Shown one piece after another: positions 9,059-17,794 of a DNA stretch of 64,000 bases. A model generated the notes under the pieces. It ran no database searches. It worked only from the letters and a program-made list of their open reading frames with translations, and had not been told where the DNA came from. The DNA comes from Candidatus Lutacidiplasma silvani (GTDB lineage Archaea; Thermoplasmatota; Thermoplasmata; Lutacidiplasmatales; UBA184), in contig JAKIVZ010000001.1 in the NCBI GenBank assembly GCA_022750295.1, positions 197,651-261,650 on the forward strand, written 5' to 3'. Position 1 is the stretch's first letter. The number at the start of each line of letters is the position of its first letter. The position numbers were made by a program, and so were the translations under genes.

Positions 9059-11394
9059 CGACGGCCGAGCCCGTCGAACCCCGCGCTCCAGCGTCCGTAG
9101 AGCTCGTGCAGGTGCAGCGTGGCGAGCGACTTGCTGCGCCACAGAAGTTCGCCTCCGCCCTCCGTGACCTCGCCGAGCGCGCGGACCGGGAGTCCCCGCA
9201 TCGCGCGCTCGAACACTTCTCCGGCGTCGGCCGACACCTCCACGACCCAGCGGGACGACCCCTCGGCCGCGAGGGCGATCCCCGGACCCGCGAGCCCGGT
9301 CGCCTCGAGCGAGACGCGGAACCCGAGCGCTCCCCCGAACGCCATCTCCGGAAGGGCGACGGCCAGGCCGCCATCGGAGACGTCGTGGGCGGCACGGACC
9401 CATCCTCGCGCCATCGCACCAAGGAGCCGCTCCCCCATCCGGCGAACGAGCGCCGGGTCGGTCGGGGGGATCGGGATTCCGACCACTCCCCGTCGGCGGG
9501 CGTAGAGCGAACCGCCGAGCGTCGCGGACGAGCGTCCGACGAGGTAGATCCGGTTCCCGACCGTCTTCAGGTCGGACGTCACCGCGTGGCGGAGGTCGTC
9601 GAGGAGCCCGGTCGCGAACAGGACCGGCGTGGGGGGGATCGCGATCCCCATTCCCTCGTTGTAGAAGCTAACGTTCCCGCTGGGAACCGCCATCCCCAGG
9701 AGCCGGGCGGCCCGGGCCAACCCGTCGACCGCGGCGACGAAGTCGCCCATCACGAGCGGGTCTTCGGGGTTCCCAAAGTTGAGGCAGTCGGTGAGCGCAT
9801 CGGGCCGGGCGCCCACGGCGTAGAGGTTGCGGGCGGCTTCCTCGACCGTCCACTCGGCGCCCCGCCCCGGGTCTTCCCGGCACGTCCAGGGTTGCGAGGC
9901 GACGGTCGCCGCGATCGCTCGCCAGCTCTCCGGTCGCGGGCGCACGACCGCCGCGTCGCCGTGCGACGGAGATTCGACGCGGCCGTGGAGCGGGGGGACC
10001 ACGGTGTGGCCCTGGACGGTGTGGTCGTACATCCGCAGGATCGATTCCCGGGAGACCGAATCGGCCGCGAGGAGGAGCTCCTCCACGAGCGCCGCCGGGT
10101 CGTCGGACGGAACGCCGGGGGTGCGTCGCTTCGTCCGGCGGCGCGCGCGGCGGGGCCGTGTGAGGAGCGGAGGGTCGACGCGGAACGCGAGACGGAGCTT
10201 CCCCGCGGGAGCGCCGTTCCACCGGACCTCCTCGTACGGCCCGGCGGTCACCGTCCCCACGTCGGTCGCCGGAACGTCGTACCGTCGGAAGATCGCGAGG
10301 ACCGCCTCGAGGTCCTTCGGACGGACGTCGAGGATCATTCGTTCTTGCGACTCGGAGATCCAAACCTCCCATGGCGCGAGGCCGTCTTCCCGGACCGGGA
10401 CCTGGTCGAGGTCGATCGTCATGCCGAACCCGCCGGCGTACGCGAGTTCGCCGGCGGCCGTCGCGAGCCCGCCCCCGCCAAGGTCCTTGACGCCGCGGAC
10501 CAGCTCGCGGTCGAACGCCTCGAGGCAGGCATGGATCAGCGGCTCCTTCATGATCGGGTTGCCGAGCTGGACCGCTCCGCGCGACTCGTCCTCGCTCCGC
10601 GAGGTGAGCTCGCGGCTCGCGAACGCGACCCCGCCGATCCCGTCTCGCCCGGTGAGCCCTCCGGCGAGGACAAGTCGGTCGCCGACCCGGTCGGCCCGGT
10701 TCGGTTCGAGCCGGCTCCGCGGGAGGAACCCGAGGCACGCGACGTTGACGAGCGGGTTCACCGAGTACGACGGGTCGAACGAGACGCTCCCCGCGATCGT
10801 CGGGACCCCGACCCGGTTGCCGTAGTCGCGGATCCCGGCGACGACGCCGGACATCAGCCACCGCGCGGGGCGCACCCCCTTCGGGAGCTTCTCTCCGGTT
10901 CCGTCGATCGGACCGAAGAACAACGGGTCGGCGAGCGCGATCGGTTTCCCGCCGACGGCGAGGACGTCCCGCAGGATCCCGCCGATCCCGGTCGCGGCGC
11001 CGCCGTACGGCTCGACCGCGGACGGATGATTGTGGGACTCCGCCCGGATCGCGTAGGCGTACCCCTCGTCAAACACGAGGACGCCGGCGTCGCCGGTGCC
11101 GAGAACCTTCTTGGGCGGATTGAGTCCGCGGAACGCGCGCTTCAGCCAGACTTTGGAGCTCTTGTACGAGCAGTGCTCGCTCCAGCTCTGCGCGAGAGCC
11201 GCGAGCTCGACGTCGGTCGGGTCGCGGCCCTCCGCTCGGAAGTACGCCCGGAGCCGGGTCCATTCGGCCGGCGAGAACATCAGCCCCCGGCCCACCCCCG
11301 ATCGCGCGACGGACGCGATCGTGCCGGTCCGGATCGGAAGTTGCGAAACGGCGTCGGACCACTCGTCGGGCGACGGCTCGGTGCGTCGCGGCAT
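9055..11394 (-). CDS. purL: Phosphoribosylformylglycinamidine synthase subunit PurL
   Basis: The ATP-dependent synthetase subunit of FGAM synthase (purine pathway step 4), working with PurS and PurQ. The 779-residue protein has the expected small PurL length and features: LAQSWSEHCSYKSSK near residue 70, the AESHNHPSAVEPYGGAATGIGG segment (in parts), and the second-half repeats GDASDG-like HDVSDGGLAVALPEM. It lies 4 bp downstream of purS on the same strand and overlaps dph6. The glutaminase purQ, usually next to purS/purL, is not in the window. Confidence 0.95.
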   Translation of the reverse strand: MPRRTEPSPDEWSDAVSQLPIRTGTIASVARSGVGRGLMFSPAEWTRLRAYFRAEGRDPTDVELAALAQSWSEHCSYKSSKVWLKRAFRGLNPPKKVLGTGDAGVLVFDEGYAYAIRAESHNHPSAVEPYGGAATGIGGILRDVLAVGGKPIALADPLFFGPIDGTGEKLPKGVRPARWLMSGVVAGIRDYGNRVGVPTIAGSVSFDPSYSVNPLVNVACLGFLPRSRLEPNRADRVGDRLVLAGGLTGRDGIGGVAFASRELTSRSEDESRGAVQLGNPIMKEPLIHACLEAFDRELVRGVKDLGGGGLATAAGELAYAGGFGMTIDLDQVPVREDGLAPWEVWISESQERMILDVRPKDLEAVLAIFRRYDVPATDVGTVTAGPYEEVRWNGAPAGKLRLAFRVDPPLLTRPRRARRRTKRRTPGVPSDDPAALVEELLLAADSVSRESILRMYDHTVQGHTVVPPLHGRVESPSHGDAAVVRPRPESWRAIAATVASQPWTCREDPGRGAEWTVEEAARNLYAVGARPDALTDCLNFGNPEDPLVMGDFVAAVDGLARAARLLGMAVPSGNVSFYNEGMGIAIPPTPVLFATGLLDDLRHAVTSDLKTVGNRIYLVGRSSATLGGSLYARRRGVVGIPIPPTDPALVRRMGERLLGAMARGWVRAAHDVSDGGLAVALPEMAFGGALGFRVSLEATGLAGPGIALAAEGSSRWVVEVSADAGEVFERAMRGLPVRALGEVTEGGGELLWRSKSLATLHLHELYGRWSAGFDGLGRR

Positions 11395-11398
11395 CGGG

Positions 11399-11668
11399 TC
11401 AGCCGCCGCGGGCCGGCGAGATCGTGACCCGGTGGATGACCGGGTTGGCGAGCAGTCGATCGACCGCGCGGGCCGCGAGCCGCTCGGCCTCCGCGTGCGA
11501 GACGCCGGAGAATTGGAGCCGGTACACCCGCGCGGTCGCGACGTGCGCGACCTCGGGGATCCCGAGGAGCCCGAGCGACTTCTCGATGCTCGCCGCCTCG
11601 GGATCGAGGATTCCCGGCTTGAACTCGACGCGGACTTCGACGGTCGAGGTGGAGTTCGTTTCCGTCAT
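11399..11668 (-). CDS. purS: Phosphoribosylformylglycinamidine synthase subunit PurS
   Basis: This small structural subunit bridges PurL and PurQ in FGAM synthase. From the ATG at 11668 it is 89 residues, the normal PurS length, with the pattern VEVRVEFKPGILDPEAASIE, a central LG-rich helix and an R-x-x-R-hydrophobic strand (ATARVYRLQFSG). The frame stays open to 11797, but the extra 43 residues have no PurS character. A minus-strand GGTTATCC about 38 bp upstream of the ATG could be the operon promoter. It is the first gene of purS-purL-dph6-methyltransferase. Confidence 0.9.
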   Translation of the reverse strand: MTETNSTSTVEVRVEFKPGILDPEAASIEKSLGLLGIPEVAHVATARVYRLQFSGVSHAEAERLAARAVDRLLANPVIHRVTISPARGG

Positions 11669-11938
11669 GAAAGTCGCCGGTCGATTCGTACTCGACGGGA
11701 CGGATAACCCTGACGTTCCCCTCTCGGAGTTCCGGCGAACGGAGGCCCGATTCTGGAGTTCGCCGGCGACGGAAACCGGGTCGAACCGGGCGGGCACCGT
11801 TTCACAATTTCGCGTGCAAAAAATGGGGTTTCACGGACGATTGATTGAGTACGTTCGGGAGAGCGCTAGAAGAATCGAGGCGAACTCAAAGCGCTCGAAG
11901 GCGGGAAATAGTGTCCGTGCTTGGGGGATTCCAGATCC
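11669..11938. other. 270-bp intergenic region between purS and the tiny lysine-rich gene
   Basis: No coding frame of convincing quality is seen on either strand. The stretch is more AT-rich than its flanks (for example the CAAAAAATGG and GATTGATTGAG segments around 11815-11850). It must hold the purS promoter on the minus strand and the promoter of the small plus-strand gene. A GGGAAATAGTG box at 11903-11913 is the best plus-strand TATA candidate, 31 bp before the ATG at 11939. Confidence 0.5.
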
Positions 11939-12019
11939 ATGGCGGGAAAGGCAAAGCCAGCAGGAAAGAAGGCCGGACGAAAGGGCGCGAAGAAGGGTGG
12001 GAAGAAGTCCCGGAAGTAA
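11939..12019 (+). CDS. 26-residue lysine-rich basic protein
   Basis: ATG at 11939, TAA at 12017-12019. The 26 residues comprise 10 Lys, 2 Arg, 6 Gly and 5 Ala, plus single Met, Pro and Ser, with no acidic, aromatic or branched residues; it opens MAGKAKPAGKK and ends KKSRK. A TATA-like GGGAAATAGTG lies 31 bp upstream, and a perfect 10-bp GC hairpin plus a T7 tract lie downstream, so the unit looks like a free-standing transcript. The composition resembles histone H1-type or ribosomal-protein tails and suggests nucleic-acid binding. The size equals that of bacterial ribosomal protein Thx, but I see no sequence similarity to it. It could be missed by gene finders because of its length. Confidence 0.55.
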   Translation: MAGKAKPAGKKAGRKGAKKGGKKSRK

Positions 12020-12032
12020 ACCCTCGCGCGGT

Positions 12033-12104
12033 GGGAGGGCGCTGTGCGCCCTCCCCGTAAGTCGTGTCCCAATTCTCGACGCTCCCAACTCCCTCGATTT
12101 TTTT
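12033..12104 (+). terminator. Hairpin plus T-tract after the lysine-rich gene
   Basis: GGGAGGGCGC (12033-12042) and GCGCCCTCCC (12046-12055) form a perfect 10-bp stem around a TGT loop. A run of seven T follows at 12098-12104. The oligo-T is the usual archaeal signal. The hairpin starts 13 bp after the stop codon and could stabilise the mRNA 3' end. Confidence 0.5.
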
Positions 12105-12209
12105 CGTTCCCCGTCGCAGCCCACGACGCACGTCGCTCGATGCGCGGCGATCCACGGAGCCACGCGCCGACTCCCACAGCCCAGGTCGGTCGGTCTCGAA
12201 CCCCGGAGA

Positions 12210-12219
12210 AACTCATAGG
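12210..12219 (+). promoter_or_regulatory. TATA-like box for the VOC gene
   Basis: AACTCATAGG is centred about 27 bp before the ATG at 12242, consistent with a leaderless start. Confidence 0.4.
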
Positions 12220-12241
12220 CCGCGACCGGTTCGGGCGGGCG

Positions 12242-12682
12242 ATGCCGAAGTCCATCTTGGAACCGCGAGTGACGCTCGTCACCCTGGGTGTGAAGGACCT
12301 GCCCCGATCGATCCGGTTCTATCGGGACGTCGTGGGCTGGACGACGAGCGCGGCCGAGACCGACCCGGTCGCGTTCTTTCCGCTCCGCGGGATCGTCCTC
12401 GGTCGATTCGGCGAGCGGTCGCTCGCGGCCGATGCGAAGACCCGGCCCCGGACCGGGGGGTTTCGCGGGGTGACGCTCGCGTACAATGCGCGGAGCCGGG
12501 CCGCGGTGGACCGGATCTTCGCGAGCCTCTCCGAGCGCGGCGTCCGCATCGTGAAGCGGCCGCAAGTGGCGGACTGGGGCGGGTACAGCGGGTACTTCGC
12601 CGACCCCGACGGGCATCTGTGGGAGGTCGCGCACAACTCATTCTGGAAGCTCGACCGGGGCGGTCGGGCCCTCGTGACCTGA
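12242..12682 (+). CDS. VOC-superfamily (glyoxalase/bleomycin-resistance fold) protein
   Basis: The 146-residue protein has two beta-alpha-beta-beta-beta halves. It opens with VTLVTLGVKDLPRSIRFYRDVVGW, the typical VOC start, and ends with YSGYFADPDGHLWEVAHN, the typical second-half signature with a metal-ligand Glu. VOC proteins include lyases, dioxygenases and binding proteins, and the substrate cannot be read here. The start ATG is supported by a TATA-like box 27 bp upstream; an open frame continues further upstream but lacks VOC character. A second VOC protein is at 55426-55848. Confidence 0.8.
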   Translation: MPKSILEPRVTLVTLGVKDLPRSIRFYRDVVGWTTSAAETDPVAFFPLRGIVLGRFGERSLAADAKTRPRTGGFRGVTLAYNARSRAAVDRIFASLSERGVRIVKRPQVADWGGYSGYFADPDGHLWEVAHNSFWKLDRGGRALVT

Positions 12683-12730
12683 GCCGGGCCGGGGGCCCTG
12701 ACGGCGAGCGACCGGCACTCCCCGCTCGGT

Positions 12731-15700
12731 CTACCGCGGCGGGTCGGGGACGATCGTCACGGGTTCTTCTGGGGCCCCGTCGTCGGTCGGCACCGACTCG
12801 TCCTGGGCGGGCGGGCGGCGCCGTCGCAGCAAGAGCCAGGCGAGGAGCGCGGCCACGACGACGGCGATCACGATGCCGATCCCTGCCTCCTCCAAGAGGC
12901 TGAGGCCGGAGGTCCCCGGGCTCGGCGGCGCGGGGCCGAACGACACCGTCAGGTTCGTCGACGTGCCCGCGATCGTCACGGAGGCGGGAACCCCGGACGC
13001 GACCTGGCCGTTCGCCGACGGAACCGAGAGGGGGTAGGTCCCGTTGGCCAGGCCGCCGACGGTCACGACCGCGCCGGTCGAGGCGTACGAAGTACCGCCG
13101 ACGACCGCCGTCCACCCAGCGCCCGCGACCAAGCCGGAGGCGGTGAGCGTGAGGGTGTAGGTCGCGGGGTTCCACCGGACCTTCGAGACCGCGGTCGCGC
13201 CGGCGACGTCGACCGAAACGTTGTACGAATCGGCCCGCCACCCGGGCACGTTCGAGAGGTTGAACGTCGCCGTCCCGTTCGGCGCGGAGAACTCGATCCA
13301 CGCCGTCGTGGAGCGCGTCGTGGTCCCCGCGTACGTGAGCGCCCAGGTGGTTCCGGAGGGGAGGCCGACCTCGGTCACGTTGACCGTGTAGGTGAGGGTC
13401 GTCCAATCGATCGTCGCGCCCGTCGGTCCGTCTTCGACGTCCAGAACGCCCGAATACTGGCTCGCGTGGAATCCGGACACGCTGCCGATCGTGTACTCCG
13501 CGGTGCCGTTGCCGGCCTCGAACACGATCGAGGGGGCCGTGGAGAACGTCGAAGCGCCCCCGTTCAGCGTAGCGGACCACTCAGTGCCGGTCGGGAGGCC
13601 GGACTCGGTGAGCGTGACCGCGAACTGGTTCTGGGTCCAGAAGAGCGGGACGTCCGCGGCGCCGCCGCTGACGTTGACGAGGCTGGAGTACTCGCTCGCG
13701 CGCCATCCCGGGACGTTCCCGACGGAGAAGTCGAACGAGCCGTTCGGTTCGGAGAGGAAGAGCGTCGAGACCGATCCGGCCGACGTCGAGTTCCCGATGG
13801 TCACCGACCAGTTCGTGCCGAGGGGCAGGCCGAGCTCGTTGAACCCGACCGAATACACCGTCCGCGCGAACGAGACGTTGACGGTCCGATTCGCCCCGGA
13901 CACCACGACTCCTCCCGTGTAGGCGTCGGCCCGCCACCCGGGCACGTTCCACACGACCCAGCCGAAGTCTCCATTCGGAACCTCGAACCCGATCCCGGGC
14001 GTGACCGAGAAATTGAGCGAACCGTTGAGCGTGACCGCCCAGTACGTCCCCGGGGCGAGTCCGGTCTCGTTGAACTCGACGAGGTAGCCGTGGGTGAAGT
14101 TGACGACCAGCGACTGCGCGGCCCCGCTCACGGTGACGGTACCGCTCGCCGGCACTGGCGCGAATCCAGGTGCCCCCGCGACCGAGTAGTTGTACGTCCC
14201 GTTCGGAAGCTCGAATCCGGCGCTCCCGTTCGTGGTTCGGTTGGCGGTCCCGTTCACGATGACGGCCCAGGACCGACCGGCGGGCAGGCCCGATGAAGTG
14301 AAGTTCACGGCGTAGAGCGCCGGTGTCCACGTGAGGTCGACGGTGGCGTTCGCCCCAGCGACGAGCAGCGAACCCGCGTAGGACGATCCCCTCCAGCCGG
14401 GAACGTTCGCGATCTGGTACGGGTACGTCCCGTTGGTGACCGCGAACGTAGCGGAAGTTCCGGTGGTCGTGTTGACCGTCCCGTTCAGCGTAACCGACCA
14501 GCTCGTCCCCACAGGGAGTCCGGTTTCGTTGAACGTCGCGGTGAATCCGCGCACGAACTGGATCGTTTGGTTCACGGGGGCGCCCGCCACGGTCACGTTG
14601 CCAGAAACGGGGGCCGCCACGAATCCCTGGAGGGGGCTCACCGAGAATGGGTAGGTCCCGTTCGCTTCCTCGAACGTCAGATTCGAGGCCGTGGTGCTCT
14701 CGAGGACCCCGCCGAGCGTGACCGACCACCGGTGTCCGGCCGGGAGACCGGACGCTGTGAACTCGACCGCGTACTGCGGGGAGGCCGTGAGGAGCGTGAC
14801 CGTCCCGGAGTTGTAGTTCGGGAGGAAGGCGTCGCCGGTGAGCCCATCGGCCGCGCCTCCGAGGGTCGTGATGCCGACCGGGAAGGTGGCCACCACGGTG
14901 TCGTTCGCCAAGCTGACGAGGCTGACGTTCTGCGAGAACAAGTTATCGACGACAACGACGCCGGCGGTCGGGTCGACGACAAGCCCCCTCGGGACCTCGC
15001 CGACTCCCACCGAGGCCACGATCGAGCTCGCGCTCGCGTTGATGACGAGGAGGGTTCCATTGTTGCCGGGCGTCGTGGCGGCCACGAGGGTGTCTCCGGA
15101 GGTCGGGTCGATCGCGATCGCGTTGGGGAGAGTCCCGGTCGAGAAGATCATGCCCGTTCCCATGGTGTTCGACGAGCCGTTCACGACGAAGAGGGCCCCC
15201 TGTCCCATCGCGACGACCGACCCGATGACCTGGACGTCCTGCGAGACCGGGTCGTAGGTGATCTCAGTCGCGCCGTAGGAGCCGAACCCGAGGTTCGCAA
15301 CGACGAGGTCGGTGTGGGCGTCGATGACGCTCACGTTGCCGTTCAGGTGGTTGATCACGAAGACCTCGGCAGAAGCCGGGTCGAGCACCATCTGGTTCGG
15401 GTAGACGCCGACGGCGATCGTGGCGACGACCGCGCCGGTGGTCCCGTTCAGTACGGAGACGTTCTGGCTCAGCGTGTTGATCACGAAGACCCGGTCGTTG
15501 GATGGGTCCCACAGAACTCCCTCGGGGGAGTTCCCGACGGCCGTCGTCGAAACGACGGTGTTCGTCGACAGGTTGAGGCCGCTGACACTGTCGTCCTCCG
15601 AATTGTCGACGTAGAGCCGGTTGTCGTGGGAGTCCAGCGCCATCACCGTCGCGCCCGCCCCGGTCGGAACCGTTGTGACCTCGCGAGAGGTGCTGGAGTT

Positions 15701-17068
15701 GTAGACCACGACGGCCCCCGCGTCGGACTCGCTGACGTAGACGAGTCCCGTGGCGTTGTCGATTACCACGTCGGTCGGCTCGGCGCCGACCGATACGTTC
15801 CCGAGAAGCCCTGTGCCGTTCGCGACCTGGACCATGTCGCCGCCCAGGCTGGGCACGAAGAACGTTCCCGTCGCGGAGTCGAGGGTGAGGTCGATGGAGT
15901 TCCGGGCGACGGTCACGTTGCCGGAGACTTGGTTCAGAACCGGGGAGATCAGAGCGACCTGGCCGGGGGTGTACACGAGGGCGAGCACGAACCCGAGGGG
16001 CCCGTCCCAGGTCAGGGCCCCGGGGGCGGGACTGACCGAGAGGTTCGTGACCCACGAATCGTTGGTCGTGGAAAGGACCCCGACCCCGCCGGAGAGGCCG
16101 TTCGAGACGAACAGCTCGTCCACGGTGGGGACGAAGGCGAGCGAGGCGACGTTGTAGGCGCCGGTGTCGTACAGGGTGGACGTCACGACCGACTCGTTCG
16201 TGCCGTTGATGACCGTCAGATTGGCCCCCAGGACGTACACGGTATCCGGGGAGGGCTCGACCACGATCGTGGACGGGCTGGCCCCGACCGGGACCGTCGC
16301 GAGGAGCGAGTCGTTCGAGTCGCTGAGGACGCTGACGTTGCCGGAGCCGTAGTTGGTCACGTACAGGTCGCCGTCCGAGGGATCATCCACGATCGAGTTG
16401 GGGTGCGCACCGACCTCGGTTTCGCCGGTGACCGTGTTCGTGGCGAGGTTGATCATGCTGACGCTGTCGTTCGCCGGGGTCAGGTTCCCGCTCGCGGTCA
16501 CGAACGCGACGATCGCCGGTGTGGGGAGGGCGATGGCGTTCGGAGACCCCCCGACCGGAATGTAGGTCACCACTTGGTTCGAGCTCGTGTTGATCACCGC
16601 AACGCTCGCCGTGGCCTGGCACACCGCGTAGAGCCGGTCAAGGCCGGGCGCGACCGCGAGGGCCACCGGTTGGACGAGCCCCGGGCCGAGGAGGACGTTG
16701 GCGACGAGGGTGCGCGAGGTCCCGTTGATGACGTTCACCGTGCTGTTCGAGTACCCCCCCGTTCCGAGAGTGTAGACCATCCCGTTTCCGGAGTCGAACG
16801 CGACGGCGCCCGGGTCGTACCCCTGTACGGGAAGATCGTTGCCCGGGACGACGGTCTGGTTGAGCAGGTTGAGCGTCTGCTCCGAAAACCCCGCCGCGGG
16901 CGGGGGCCCCGCGGGTCGGGGCCCGCCCGCGTGGGTGGCCGACGCGGCGCCTCGGGCGGACGCCGCGGGTTGGGCGGAAACGGGCATCGCCCCCGCGGTG
17001 GAGACGAGGAGAAGTACGGTAAGGATCGCGAGGGGCGTCGCCAGGGAACGTCGAGCTCGAGTCGTCAT
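12731..17068 (-). CDS. Giant secreted surface protein: YVTN-type beta-propeller repeats plus eight C-terminal repeats
   Basis: The 1445-residue protein has a signal peptide (basic start, hydrophobic LAILTVLLLVSTAG, cleavage region near VSAQPA). About 700 residues of YVTN-like propeller repeats follow (motifs such as NPSNDRVFVINTLSQNVSVL and VGSPNAI). Then come eight tandem units of 70-85 residues, each opening with a pattern like FNETGLPVGTSWSVTLNG and often containing NGTYPYSI and VPGWR. It ends in a Pro/Ser linker, one membrane helix (GIVIAVVVAALLAWLLL) and RRRR. It is very rich in N-x-S/T sequons, so probably heavily glycosylated and anchored in the S-layer region. The biological role is unknown; adhesion or cell-wall structure is a guess. 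Confidence 0.85.
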   Translation of the reverse strand: MTTRARRSLATPLAILTVLLLVSTAGAMPVSAQPAASARGAASATHAGGPRPAGPPPAAGFSEQTLNLLNQTVVPGNDLPVQGYDPGAVAFDSGNGMVYTLGTGGYSNSTVNVINGTSRTLVANVLLGPGLVQPVALAVAPGLDRLYAVCQATASVAVINTSSNQVVTYIPVGGSPNAIALPTPAIVAFVTASGNLTPANDSVSMINLATNTVTGETEVGAHPNSIVDDPSDGDLYVTNYGSGNVSVLSDSNDSLLATVPVGASPSTIVVEPSPDTVYVLGANLTVINGTNESVVTSTLYDTGAYNVASLAFVPTVDELFVSNGLSGGVGVLSTTNDSWVTNLSVSPAPGALTWDGPLGFVLALVYTPGQVALISPVLNQVSGNVTVARNSIDLTLDSATGTFFVPSLGGDMVQVANGTGLLGNVSVGAEPTDVVIDNATGLVYVSESDAGAVVVYNSSTSREVTTVPTGAGATVMALDSHDNRLYVDNSEDDSVSGLNLSTNTVVSTTAVGNSPEGVLWDPSNDRVFVINTLSQNVSVLNGTTGAVVATIAVGVYPNQMVLDPASAEVFVINHLNGNVSVIDAHTDLVVANLGFGSYGATEITYDPVSQDVQVIGSVVAMGQGALFVVNGSSNTMGTGMIFSTGTLPNAIAIDPTSGDTLVAATTPGNNGTLLVINASASSIVASVGVGEVPRGLVVDPTAGVVVVDNLFSQNVSLVSLANDTVVATFPVGITTLGGAADGLTGDAFLPNYNSGTVTLLTASPQYAVEFTASGLPAGHRWSVTLGGVLESTTASNLTFEEANGTYPFSVSPLQGFVAAPVSGNVTVAGAPVNQTIQFVRGFTATFNETGLPVGTSWSVTLNGTVNTTTGTSATFAVTNGTYPYQIANVPGWRGSSYAGSLLVAGANATVDLTWTPALYAVNFTSSGLPAGRSWAVIVNGTANRTTNGSAGFELPNGTYNYSVAGAPGFAPVPASGTVTVSGAAQSLVVNFTHGYLVEFNETGLAPGTYWAVTLNGSLNFSVTPGIGFEVPNGDFGWVVWNVPGWRADAYTGGVVVSGANRTVNVSFARTVYSVGFNELGLPLGTNWSVTIGNSTSAGSVSTLFLSEPNGSFDFSVGNVPGWRASEYSSLVNVSGGAADVPLFWTQNQFAVTLTESGLPTGTEWSATLNGGASTFSTAPSIVFEAGNGTAEYTIGSVSGFHASQYSGVLDVEDGPTGATIDWTTLTYTVNVTEVGLPSGTTWALTYAGTTTRSTTAWIEFSAPNGTATFNLSNVPGWRADSYNVSVDVAGATAVSKVRWNPATYTLTLTASGLVAGAGWTAVVGGTSYASTGAVVTVGGLANGTYPLSVPSANGQVASGVPASVTIAGTSTNLTVSFGPAPPSPGTSGLSLLEEAGIGIVIAVVVAALLAWLLLRRRRPPAQDESVPTDDGAPEEPVTIVPDPPR

Positions 17069-17089
17069 CTTAGACGGTTCCTTGCTCGG

Positions 17090-17100
17090 TGCCTATGAAG
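17090..17100 (-). promoter_or_regulatory. TATA-like box for the giant surface protein
   Basis: On the minus strand, CTTCATAGGC is centred about 27 bp before the ATG at 17068. Confidence 0.4.
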
Positions 17101-17174
17101 AACTTTCCTCGGAGCGGGCCGCCCGAAACGACCCGCTTCCGGGCCTCGGGCCCCCTCGGTCGCACGACAGACCG

Positions 17175-17190
17175 AAAGCATAAATAGGGG
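17175..17190 (+). promoter_or_regulatory. Strong TATA box for the 57-residue protein / RAM-domain operon
   Basis: AAAGCATAAATAGGGG is the best box A match in this region and places transcription start near 17208, about 20 nt before the GTG at 17229. It is the probable promoter for the 57-residue, RAM-domain and UPF0147 genes. Confidence 0.6.
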
Positions 17191-17228
17191 GCCCAAGTGG
17201 GCCGACCGGCTCGGGGGGGCCGCCGTCA

Positions 17229-17402
17229 GTGGAGGAACTCATCTGCAGCGTCGAGTTCTTGCGCGGTAGCGCCGAGCTCGTGGCCCGCGTCTCGAGCGAG
17301 GCCGGAGGGGTGCGCGAATATCGCGCTCCGTCGGCCGGGGCCGTCATCGACCAAGTGATCAACGACCTCCAAGAGGAGTTCGAGTCGGCCCCGACGAGCT
17401 AG
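17229..17402 (+). CDS. 57-residue acidic small protein, unknown
   Basis: A GTG start at 17229 and a TAG at 17400-17402 give 57 residues, beginning VEELICSVEFLRGSAELV and ending LQEEFESAPTS. It has one Cys and an acidic C-terminal helix (VIDQVINDLQEEFE). I do not recognise a family. Support comes from the strong TATA box just upstream, codon choice like the neighbours, and its place as first gene of an apparent operon with an Lrp-type RAM-domain protein 50 bp downstream. The start codon is uncertain because no clear Shine-Dalgarno site precedes it. Confidence 0.55.
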   Translation: MEELICSVEFLRGSAELVARVSSEAGGVREYRAPSAGAVIDQVINDLQEEFESAPTS

Positions 17403-17452
17403 CCGAGGGCTACCGTTCGGGCATTCGCGTCGAGGTTCAAAGGGAGTTCACG

Positions 17453-17794
17453 ATGGAGAGGTCCGGAGAAGGAAAGGGCGGGTCGAGCAAGGCCGTCGAG
17501 AACACCTTCGCCAAGGTGTGGGGCGACGACCATGTCGTGGCCTTGATCGCGTTGAAGGTGGAGACGTCGGAAGCCGACACCGTCGCCACCGAGGTCGCGC
17601 GGTTCGAGGAGGTCCAGGACGTGTTCCTCGTCACCGGCGACACCGACATCTTCCTCAAGGTCCGATTCCCCCACTACGACGAGCTGAAGGAGTTCGTCCT
17701 GCACCGACTTCCGGCCGTCAAGGGGATCCGGGAGACGAAGACGCTCCTCGTCGTCACGGCGTACAAGGAGAACGGGGAGACCCGGCGCCCATGA
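17453..17794 (+). CDS. Lrp/AsnC ligand-binding (RAM) domain protein without HTH
   Basis: The 113-residue protein consists of one ferredoxin-like RAM domain: VALIALKVETSEADTVATEV, then FEEVQDVFLVTGDTDIFLKVRF and LPAVKGIRETKTLLVV, the classic Lrp/AsnC C-terminal pattern. There is no helix-turn-helix. Stand-alone RAM proteins bind amino acids and can pair with full-length Lrp regulators, so it is probably a ligand sensor or partner subunit. GGGAG stands 6 nt before the ATG. Its stop overlaps the ATG of the next gene (ATGA). Confidence 0.85.
   Translation: MERSGEGKGGSSKAVENTFAKVWGDDHVVALIALKVETSEADTVATEVARFEEVQDVFLVTGDTDIFLKVRFPHYDELKEFVLHRLPAVKGIRETKTLLVVTAYKENGETRRP

Noticed and set aside
13466-17098. 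Long plus-strand frames opposite the giant surface protein
   Set aside because: Arg/Gly/Asp-rich antisense products without motifs; the minus-strand gene has a signal peptide, repeats and an anchor.
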